A DNA stretch of 5,412 nucleotides from Betaproteobacteria bacterium (lineage in GTDB: Bacteria > Pseudomonadota > Gammaproteobacteria > Burkholderiales > SG8-39). Shown piece by piece: positions 1 to 5,412 of the stretch. The position numbers and the translations under genes are program-made. Under the pieces are notes generated by a model. It searched no databases, had not been told where the DNA came from, and worked only from the letters and a program-made list of their open reading frames with translations. The stretch covers positions 1 to 5,412 of the forward strand of contig VBCT01000202.1 of NCBI GenBank assembly GCA_005882235.1, written 5' to 3'. The first letter of the stretch is position 1; each line of letters opens with the position of its first letter.

Positions 1-1532
1 AAAACGAACGATCCATCGCCCACGAGGCAGATCACCTGCCGGTTCGGGCGGGCGAGCTTCACGCCCGCCGCGGTGCCCACCCCCGAGCCGAGGTGCGCGC
101 CGTAATAGAAGAAGAGCTCGCGCCCGCCGAGCGGATTGAAATCGAACCCGTGCAGCACCACCGAGCCGGCCTCGTGGACGATGATGGCGTCCTTGTCGGC
201 AAACTGTGCGACCTCCCAGGTCACGCGGTCGGCGAGCATCGGGCTGCGGCTCCACTCGGGGTTCTTCGCCACCAGGGCGCGCAGCGCCTTCGCCTTCTCG
301 CTGAAGCGGCCCACTTCCTGCGCGCGCTCCCGCGCCTTCCTGTACATCGCGGAGGTCATGATTCCTTCGACCGCGGCCTTCAGATCGTCCAAGCCGTAGG
401 CGACGTCGGCGACGAGCGGAACCTCGGTGTTCATCACGTTGCCCATGCTCCCGCTGTCGTTGCGCATGTCGATGAATTTCGCTTCGCGCGCCACGATGGG
501 TTGCGGGCTGTTGTGCTGCAATTTGTTCCCGACGTTGATGACTACGTCCGGATTTTTCGGGAAATCGAGCGACGCGATGCGCGCCGCGGGCGGGCCGCCG
601 ACCCACAGCGGATGCGACTCGGGGAAGCTCGCGTAGATCTGCCGCACCTGGGTCACGGGCATTCCGAGGAGCTCGGCGAGCTCCACCGCCTTGGACACGG
701 CCTTGGCGCCGTAGACCTCGTCGCCGACGATCATGAGAGGCATCTTCGCTTCGACCAGGAGTTTCGCAGCCCGATCGATTTCCGCGGGATTGGGGCGCAC
801 GCGCATGCGCGGGTCGACCTTGTCCTGGGTGATGATCTCGGCGTAAGTCTTCTCGTCGTTCAGATCCGAATGCCAGGAAACGTAAGTCGGCCCGTAAGGC
901 GGCGTCCACGCCGCCTTGAAGCCGCGCCGTACGGTCTCCGGAATCATTTCCGCGCGCCGCGCGAGCCACGAATACTTCGTCATCGGCTGGACGATCTGCT
1001 CCTGATTGGCCACTTCCTCGAAGCCGTCGCGCCCGGAACGGCGCGTCTGGTCGGTGCGGTAGCTGTAGAAGACGAGCGGCGTCTGCTCCTTGAACGCGTT
1101 GAACATCTGCCCCATGGCGTTGACGAGACCCACGACCGCGGCCTGCATCACGATGGTCGGCTCGCCGGAGGCTTTCACGTAGCCCGCGGCCATCGCGGCC
1201 CCCGGTCCTTCGTGCGGCGTGAGGATGTATTTGAGCTGAGGCCGGTCGACCAGCGCCTCGTAGAACTGCGCATCTTCGCTCGCCGAGTTGCCGAACACGT
1301 ATTTGACGCCGGAAGCGATCAGCTGCTCGGCGAAGCATTCCGCCCCCGTTCCCTCGACCATTTTGACCGCTTCGGGAGCGACGCCCCGCGCCTCTTGGGC
1401 GCGGGCGATCGGGACGAGCGATTCCAGGATGGATTCCGCCGAAGCGAGCGAGATTCCGGCGGTCGTCAGGCCCTTCAGGAAGCCGCGCCGTGAAATCGAG
1501 CGCGACAGATATCGTGCGACCAGCTCTCTCAT
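1..1532 (-). CDS. Tat-exported ThDP-dependent enzyme, benzoylformate decarboxylase-like (C-terminus cut by window edge)
   Basis: This is a thiamine-diphosphate enzyme of the acetolactate synthase/benzoylformate decarboxylase superfamily, which makes or breaks C-C bonds next to a carbonyl. 510 codons are visible and the C-terminus is missing. Residues 14-20 (SRRGFLK) are a canonical twin-arginine motif, followed by a weakly hydrophobic stretch and a likely cleavage site after ARA (43-45), so it should be exported folded with its cofactor. The PYR domain (about 60-240) holds the catalytic glutamate E108 in HEGPGAAMAAGYVKA. The central domain is about 245-400. The PP domain begins near 430 and shows the Mg/ThDP motif GDGSF at 505-509 just before the edge. 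By alignment from memory to Pseudomonas benzoylformate decarboxylase, S85, E108 and H307 match Ser26, Glu47 and His281, while A131 stands where His70 would be. The ATG at 1532 has a GAGGGAGG ribosome site and lies 21 bases after the cytochrome gene, so co-transcription is likely. Family is secure; substrate is unknown. Confidence 0.9.
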   Translation of the reverse strand, partial: MRELVARYLSRSISRRGFLKGLTTAGISLASAESILESLVPIARAQEARGVAPEAVKMVEGTGAECFAEQLIASGVKYVFGNSASEDAQFYEALVDRPQLKYILTPHEGPGAAMAAGYVKASGEPTIVMQAAVVGLVNAMGQMFNAFKEQTPLVFYSYRTDQTRRSGRDGFEEVANQEQIVQPMTKYSWLARRAEMIPETVRRGFKAAWTPPYGPTYVSWHSDLNDEKTYAEIITQDKVDPRMRVRPNPAEIDRAAKLLVEAKMPLMIVGDEVYGAKAVSKAVELAELLGMPVTQVRQIYASFPESHPLWVGGPPAARIASLDFPKNPDVVINVGNKLQHNSPQPIVAREAKFIDMRNDSGSMGNVMNTEVPLVADVAYGLDDLKAAVEGIMTSAMYRKARERAQEVGRFSEKAKALRALVAKNPEWSRSPMLADRVTWEVAQFADKDAIIVHEAGSVVLHGFDFNPLGGRELFFYYGAHLGSGVGTAAGVKLARPNRQVICLVGDGSFV

Positions 1533-1553
1533 AGGCCCTCCCTCAAAGCGCCG

Positions 1554-1862
1554 TTATTTCGATGCCGCCGCCTGCCGCCCGTATGCCACGGCGAGGTAGT
1601 CGGCCATGGTCCTGATTTCGTCCTCGGTCCAGAGGGCGCCGCGCCCGACCATGCGGTAGAGCACGCTCTCCCAGCCTCTGCGGTCCTGACTGTGGTCCTG
1701 CCACATCGTCGGGGCGTGGCACTGAAAGCATTTGCCGACGAGCACTTCCTTTCCAGGCGCGTCGGGGAACCCGGGCGGCTTGGTGCGCTGCGCCTGCGCC
1801 GCTGGCGCGAGGAGCGGGCCGCAGAAGAGAATCGCGAGCGCGGACTTACGGGAAAAGGGCAT
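1554..1862 (-). CDS. Small periplasmic monohaem c-type cytochrome
   Basis: A 102-residue class I cytochrome c, probably a periplasmic electron carrier. Residues 1-24 form a Sec signal peptide with basic R5 and K6, a hydrophobic core, and cleavage after AQA. The single haem site is CFQCH at 45-49, with H49 as one axial ligand. M71 in LYRMVGRGA is the best candidate for the other ligand, with M86 as an alternative. The W64...M71...GA...YL pattern resembles the small cytochromes that accept electrons from PQQ alcohol dehydrogenases and sulfite dehydrogenases. The start is supported by a perfect AGGAGG eight bases upstream. It is followed after 21 bases by the ThDP enzyme and preceded by its own putative promoter and palindrome. 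Its partner could be the ThDP enzyme or the PQQ dehydrogenase; sequence alone does not decide. Confidence 0.9.
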   Translation of the reverse strand: MPFSRKSALAILFCGPLLAPAAQAQRTKPPGFPDAPGKEVLVGKCFQCHAPTMWQDHSQDRRGWESVLYRMVGRGALWTEDEIRTMADYLAVAYGRQAAASK

Positions 1863-1870
1863 GGCGACCG

Positions 1871-1876
1871 CCTCCT
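1871..1876 (-). promoter_or_regulatory. Ribosome binding site of the small cytochrome gene
   Basis: Reads AGGAGG on the minus strand, eight bases before the ATG at 1862. This is the strongest Shine-Dalgarno in the window and fixes the cytochrome start. Its first base is also the last base of the adjacent 20-base palindrome, so a hairpin or a bound protein there could affect translation as well as transcription. Confidence 0.8.
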
Positions 1877-1895
1877 ATCGTTGCCGGCAACGATA
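1876..1895 (-). promoter_or_regulatory. Perfect 20-base palindrome, candidate LacI-family operator
   Basis: TATCGTTGCCGGCAACGATA is exactly self-complementary over 20 bases and has a central CG. Its core GTTGCCGGCAAC resembles the E. coli GntR/IdnR operator type (GTTACCGGTAAC core), which is bound by LacI-family repressors. It begins at the -10 element of the putative promoter and ends at the ribosome site, a usual position for a repressor site. It has no loop and no T-run after it, which argues against a terminator. The regulator is not encoded in this window. Confidence 0.6.
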
Positions 1896-1919
1896 AGCCG
1901 GGCTTCGAGGAAGTGTCAA
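1890..1919 (-). promoter_or_regulatory. Putative sigma70-type promoter for cytochrome c and ThDP enzyme
   Basis: On the minus strand a perfect -35 hexamer TTGACA lies at 1919-1914. After an 18-base spacer comes TATCGT at 1895-1890, which matches four of six -10 positions including the key first TA and last T. Transcription would start near 1883, leaving a leader of about 20 bases that contains AGGAGG. The -35 element overlaps the TGA stop of the receptor gene (1918-1916). The spacer and -10 are slightly off consensus, so this would be a moderate or regulated promoter. Confidence 0.5.
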
Positions 1920-4280
1920 TCGCGGCCCGCCTGCGCCGCTCGGGCTTGCCTGCCCGCCGCGGCGTCGGGCGTGAGCTGGATCCCGATCCACAGCGCGCGC
2001 GGCGCGCCCGGCGCGTAGAACGTCTCGTTGACCTGGGCGCCCGGCGCCGCCAGGTTGCCGCCCGGAAAAAAGTTCTGCTGCAGCGCGCCGGCGGTGGCGT
2101 AGCGCCGGCCGAAGACGTTGGCGAGCTTTGCGAACGCCCGCAGGCCGCGATCGAGCTTGTAGTCGAGGTTCAGATTGAAGATCGCGTAGCCGGCGATCTC
2201 ACCCGGTCCCAGGAAATTCACTCCGTCGGGCTGATGCCGGTTGTTGTCGTTGCCGCGCGCGACCTGCCGGGACACCGCGACCGCGCCGGCGCCGACCGTG
2301 GTCCTGTCCGTCAGATCGTATGTCGCGGCGGCATTCAGGTGGTGCCGCGGAATTCCGGGTATGCGGTCCCCGGGCGAAACCTGGATGTCGCCGTTCGCAT
2401 CGGCGGTGCTGTTCGCCTGGGAGAACAGCGCGGCGGACGACCGGTAGGTCGCGTCGATCAGGCTGTAGTTGAGCGCCCAGGAGAATTTTCCCTCCAGGCG
2501 TTCGAGAGCCGCCTCCAGACCTTGCCTGCGCGTCTTTCCGAAGTTCGTGAAGAAGCCGGAGCTCACGGAGGAACTCACGAACAGGATGTCGTCGTAGTTC
2601 ATGGTTCGAAACAGGGCCGCATTCCACCGCAGTCCCGAGGCCGTCCGCGCGCGCGCCCCGACCTCGATCGTGCGCGCCACGACCTGCTTGAGCGGCGGAT
2701 CCGATGCCATGGCGTTCGGAAGGTGGCAGGGACTGTTACGGTCCGCACAGCCCAGTTCGACCGGCGACGGCGGGCGGTTGCCCTGACTGAAGCCGGCGTA
2801 GAATCCGGGCGCGCCCTCGGGCGTATACGCGGCACCCACCGCGGGATTCAATTTCGCGAAACTCAGATCGCTCCCCAAACCCGCGGCAGGCGGAGGCAGG
2901 GGCGGCGAAAGTCCGTCCGCCGTGCGCACCCGCGTGACGTTGTAGCGCGCGCTCCCGGTGAGATGCCATCGCGGGTTGGGCGAATGCGTGTCGGTGACGA
3001 ACAGGCTTGCCGTCGAGGTTCCGCCGTCCAGGTCGACGATCTCGGTCTCCGCGCCGGTGGGCGCCGTGCTGCGGTCGGCGTTGAAGCCGCCGAGCTGGTA
3101 GCTCTGGCGGAAGTCGCTCGCGCTGCGGTCGTAGCCGCCGCCCACGATCACGAGATTGCCTCGTCCGGGCGGATCCCCGCTCGTGAGCGCGGCCTGCGTG
3201 GAAAATCCGTAACCCCGCTGGCGGGTGCGGGTGCGATTGACCGAGGAGGCGTTGGGGTCGCCGTCGTCGTAGGCCATCACGTTGTTGCGCGGGTCGCTGA
3301 CTTCGTTGACGTCGCCGTTGATGGTGTTCTTTCCGCTCCCGCGGTAATACGCCGTGCCCGACCAGAGCAGATCGCCGGTGAGCCACCGGGTGGCGTTGAG
3401 AGTGAGCAGCGTCATCCGGTTGCGAGTATGGTCGCTCAGCGTATAGATCTGCTTCGGGTCGGCTCGGAGCATGCTCTGCGGCAAGAGCCCGTTGCCGGTG
3501 AGATCGGATTCGGCGTGGGTGATGCTGAAATCGATGTCGGTCGTCCCGTCCTGCCAGCCGAGCTTTGAAAAAAACTGGCGCACGTCGGAAGGCGACTGCA
3601 CGCGCCAGCCGTCCTCGCGAAATGCGCTTGCACTCACAAAATAATCGAACTCGCCGTTCGCACCGCCGCGCTGCACATCGACCGAGCGCCGCCCGAACGA
3701 TCCGCCGTAGAGCGTCGCCGCCGTTCCCGGATACTGCGCGCCGCTCTTGGTGCGGATCGACAGCGCGCCGCCCAGCGTGTTCAGGCCGAACAAGGGATTC
3801 GAGCCGGGGATGAGGTTGATCGTCGAGATCGCGGCGGTCGGAATCGAATCCCAGTTCACCGTGTCGCCGAAAGGCTCGTTGATGCGCACGCCGTCCTGGT
3901 ACACCGAGATTCCTTGCGGCGTGCCGAGCAGCGGCGAAGCGGCAAATCCGCGGTACGTGAGGTCGGGCTGAAACGGATTGCCCTGGTTTTCGTTGACGTT
4001 CACGCCGGAGAGGCGCTGGCTCATGAACTCGCTGGCTCATGAACTCGGGCAGGCTGAGCGGGTGCTGCCGCATGATCTCCGCCCCGGTGACCGCCTGGAC
4101 GTTCGCGGGGACCTGCGCGGCGGGAACTCCGAAGCCGGGCAGGGGCGTGACGCCGATCACTTCGACGACGGGGGTTTCGAGCTGCTCTGCGGGGTTTTCG
4201 GCGCAGGCGGCGCCTCGAGCGAGGGCGAAGCCGGCCAGCGACAGGACGAGCGATGCGCCGGTGAAATCCCGCTTTCGCAT
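1916..4280 (-). pseudogene. TonB-dependent outer-membrane receptor, frame broken by a 16-base duplication
   Basis: An outer-membrane active transporter powered by TonB/ExbB/ExbD. The reading frame opens at 4280 with a signal peptide (residues 1-27, cleavage after ACA) and a TonB-box-like segment (PVVEVIGV). It runs to residue 83 (FMSQ) and then shifts frame at a tandem repeat (4014-4047). The rest continues in another frame from about 4024 to the TGA at 1916. It covers the plug domain (YRGF, GISVYQDGVRINEPFGD, FGLNTLGGALSIRTKSG) and the whole beta-barrel, with a likely disulfide loop in ELGCADRNSPC. Removing one 16-base copy gives 2349 bases, exactly 783 codons and an uninterrupted 782-residue protein, so the damage is a single event. 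As read, the ribosome would make 83 correct residues plus about 430 wrong ones. AGGAG before the start overlaps the c4 stop, so the gene is coupled to it. It could be a true pseudogene, a phase-variable gene in the off state, or an assembly error. The ligand is unknown. Confidence 0.88.
4014..4047 (-). repeat. 16-base direct tandem duplication inside the receptor gene
   Basis: The unit CTGGCTCATGAACTCG (plus strand) occurs at 4016-4031 and again, identical, at 4032-4047. Period-16 identity extends two bases further left, giving a 34-base tract. Because 16 is not a multiple of three, the second copy shifts the receptor frame by one. Each copy carries an ATG on the minus strand (4040 and 4024). 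The second would open a 702-residue product without a signal peptide, but no good ribosome site precedes it. Confidence 0.97.
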
Positions 4281-4284
4281 CGGG

Positions 4285-4289
4285 CTCCT
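4285..4289 (-). promoter_or_regulatory. Receptor ribosome binding site overlapping the c4 cytochrome stop codon
   Basis: AGGAG on the minus strand sits four bases before the ATG at 4280. It shares bases with the TAG stop of the c4 gene (4290-4288), so a ribosome finishing the cytochrome ends on the receptor's start signal. This supports translational coupling and the choice of 4280 as the start. Confidence 0.65.
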
Positions 4290-4872
4290 ACTCCAGGCTC
4301 GAGATGTAATGCGCGAGATCCTCGATGTCCTGCTCGGTGATGGTCTGGGCGACGCTCGTCATGCTGCCGGCATCGTTGGTGCGCGTGCGCGCCTTGAAGG
4401 CTTTGAGCTGCTTGATCACGTACTCGGGGTGCTGGCCCGCGACCCGGGGAATCTCGTTCTGCCCGGAGAGTCCCCCCAGGTGGCACATGGTGCACAACAC
4501 TTCTTCCGCCTTCTTCTTTCCGCGGGCGACGCGCGCCGCGTCCGCCTTGAAGGCGATGGGCTTCGGTTTCTGCGCGGCGAAGTATTCGGCGAGATCGAGC
4601 ATGTCCCGGGTGGAGAGCTTCGCCACCATCGGCGCCATCGCGGGTTCGCTGCGCCGGCCTTCCTTGAAGTCTTTCAACTGAAGGTAGAGATAGCGCGCCG
4701 TCTGGCCCGCAAGCGCCGGAAACAGGGCGATCACCGAGTTGCCGTCGGCGCCGTGGCAGGCGCTGCAGGCTTCGGCCTTGCGCTTGCCGGCGGCGAGATC
4801 GGCGTGCGCAGCGGGGGCGAGGACGAGGAGAAACAAAAAGGCCGCCCCGGGGGCGGCCTTCCGGGCTTGCAT
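4288..4872 (-). CDS. Dihaem cytochrome c4-type protein
   Basis: A 194-residue periplasmic dihaem cytochrome of the c4 type, made of two similar class I cytochrome domains and usually passing electrons to terminal oxidases. Residues 1-24 are a signal peptide with basic R4 and K5, core FLFLLVLAP, and cleavage after AHA. Haem sites are CSACH (36-40, followed by GADGN) and CTMCH (127-131). Likely distal ligands are M82 (or M79) in the N-terminal domain and M171 in the C-terminal one. The length fits the family. The start lies three bases after the dehydrogenase TGA in the same frame and has no clear Shine-Dalgarno, so translation probably depends on re-initiation by ribosomes finishing the upstream gene. 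A TTG at codon 13 is the only nearby alternative, but it would leave a signal peptide without basic residues. An intrinsic terminator lies in codons 5-14. It is the natural electron acceptor, direct or indirect, of the adjoining PQQ enzyme. Confidence 0.92.
   Translation of the reverse strand: MQARKAAPGAAFLFLLVLAPAAHADLAAGKRKAEACSACHGADGNSVIALFPALAGQTARYLYLQLKDFKEGRRSEPAMAPMVAKLSTRDMLDLAEYFAAQKPKPIAFKADAARVARGKKKAEEVLCTMCHLGGLSGQNEIPRVAGQHPEYVIKQLKAFKARTRTNDAGSMTSVAQTITEQDIEDLAHYISSLE
4831..4860 (-). terminator. Intrinsic terminator inside the c4 signal-peptide codons
   Basis: On the minus strand, 4860-4838 is a perfect GC-rich inverted repeat (AAGGCCGCC paired with GGCGGCCTT, nine pairs with a five-base loop). 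The T-run TTTTTGTTT at 4839-4831 follows directly. This is the classic rho-independent form. It lies 15 bases after the stop codon of the PQQ dehydrogenase, yet inside codons 5-14 of the c4 cytochrome. It may end part of the dehydrogenase transcript and act as an attenuator for the genes downstream. Confidence 0.8.
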
Positions 4873-4875
4873 ATC

Positions 4876-5412
4876 TCAGGGCAGGGCGAATACGACGACG
4901 CTGTTGCCGCGCTTGAAATCGATCTGCGTATTTCCGCCTGCGGCGACGGCGACGTACTGTTTGTTCTTCACCATATAGGACACCGGAGGCGCGTTGACGC
5001 CGGCTCCGGCCTGGTACTGCCACAGCAGGCCTCCGGTCTGCGCGTCGAGCGCCTTGAAGAGCCCGTTGCCTTCGCCGAAGAACACTAGACCCCCGGCGGT
5101 GGCGAGCGCGCCGCCGATCAGGGGCTGCTCGGTGTCGTACTTCCACGCGACCTTGCCGGTGTCGACGTTGACCGCCGAGAGCCGTCCCCACTGCTTCTCG
5201 CTCGCTATGGCCTTGAACGCGCCGCCCAGCCACAGCTTGCTCCCGCCCGGATAGTTCGCGGCCTCGACGTGATACGTCATCGGCTGATGCAGGTTGAGCG
5301 CGTAGGCGAGTCGCGTCTTCGGGCTGAAGGCCATCGGCGACCACTCGACCCCGCCGTTCGCGCCCGGCAGCATGCGCGCGCCCTTCGCGGTCGGCAACAC
5401 CCACATGTTTTC
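4876..5412 (-). CDS. PQQ-dependent quinoprotein dehydrogenase, C-terminal part (N-terminus outside window)
   Basis: The last 178 residues of a quinoprotein dehydrogenase of the methanol/alcohol dehydrogenase type, a periplasmic eight-bladed propeller that oxidises alcohols or aldehydes with PQQ and passes electrons to cytochrome c. The evidence is two tryptophan-docking blade motifs (AVNVDTGKVAW and ALDAQTGGLLW), the segment GLVFFGEGNGLFKALDA, the preceding NGGVEWSPMAFSP, and the typical ending VVVFALP before TGA. There is no C-terminal haem domain in this reading frame, so it is not a type II quinohaemoprotein; the haem protein is the separate c4 gene three bases downstream. PQQ, metal and catalytic aspartate sites lie mostly outside the window, so neither the metal (calcium or lanthanide) nor the substrate can be assigned. 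Confidence 0.9.
   Translation of the reverse strand, partial: ENMWVLPTAKGARMLPGANGGVEWSPMAFSPKTRLAYALNLHQPMTYHVEAANYPGGSKLWLGGAFKAIASEKQWGRLSAVNVDTGKVAWKYDTEQPLIGGALATAGGLVFFGEGNGLFKALDAQTGGLLWQYQAGAGVNAPPVSYMVKNKQYVAVAAGGNTQIDFKRGNSVVVFALP

Noticed and set aside
93..1493. Long plus-strand frame of 466 codons opposite the ThDP gene
   Set aside because: It is arginine- and histidine-rich with no recognisable domain, while the minus strand encodes a clear ThDP enzyme. It is a GC-driven antisense shadow.
1876..1895. Palindrome read as an intrinsic terminator for the receptor gene
   Set aside because: It has no loop and is followed by GGAGGCGG rather than a T-run; its overlap with a -10 element favours an operator.
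1913..3568. Plus-strand frame of 551 codons opposite the receptor
   Set aside because: Composition is low in complexity and rich in Arg, Val and Gly with no motifs; the receptor domains are on the other strand.
2736..4038. Minus-strand frame continuing the receptor N-terminus to 514 codons
   Set aside because: Only the first 83 codons are receptor sequence; beyond the 16-base duplication it is an out-of-frame, arginine-rich product that stays open only because of high GC.
4014..4047. Programmed ribosomal frameshifting at the receptor break
   Set aside because: No slippery heptamer is present, and the exact tandem duplication fully explains the shift.
4039..5088. Plus-strand frame of 349 codons across the c4 and dehydrogenase genes
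   Set aside because: It is antisense to two well-supported genes and has no family signature.
4157..5404. Minus-strand frame of 415 codons spanning the dehydrogenase, c4 and receptor start
   Set aside because: It is an off-frame reading, very rich in arginine, that conflicts with three recognisable proteins.

Overview
The window is GC-rich, has long open frames on both strands, and every gene I can support lies on the minus strand. Reading in transcription order (high to low coordinates), it holds the 3' end of a PQQ-dependent quinoprotein dehydrogenase (4876-5412), a dihaem cytochrome c4-type protein (4288-4872), a TonB-dependent outer-membrane receptor (1916-4280), a small monohaem cytochrome c (1554-1862), and a Tat-exported thiamine-diphosphate enzyme related to benzoylformate decarboxylase (1-1532, running off the left edge). 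The mix of PQQ enzyme, c4-type cytochrome, TonB receptor and Tat substrate points to a respiring Gram-negative proteobacterium. A betaproteobacterium is my best guess, but the window holds no taxonomic marker gene.

The genes are tightly packed, with gaps of 3, 7, 53 and 21 bases. They look like one metabolic cluster in two transcriptional units. The first unit is dehydrogenase, c4 cytochrome and receptor. The second is small cytochrome and ThDP enzyme; it has its own putative sigma70-type promoter whose -10 element is overlapped by a perfect 20-base palindrome resembling LacI-family operators.

A working model, which is inference: the receptor takes a scarce substrate or cofactor across the outer membrane, the PQQ enzyme oxidises an alcohol or aldehyde in the periplasm, the cytochromes carry electrons to the respiratory chain, and the ThDP enzyme makes or breaks a C-C bond on the same compound, also in the periplasm. 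The substrate cannot be read from the sequence.

Three details stand out. The receptor gene is split by an exact 16-base tandem duplication; removing one copy restores a 782-residue reading frame. A textbook intrinsic terminator lies inside the signal-peptide codons of the c4 cytochrome, which starts three bases after the dehydrogenase stop codon in the same frame. The ThDP enzyme carries a canonical Tat signal and appears to keep three of four benzoylformate-decarboxylase active-site residues but to lack the fourth, a histidine. There is no gene-free stretch longer than 53 bases, and I saw no tRNA, rRNA, CRISPR or insertion sequence.
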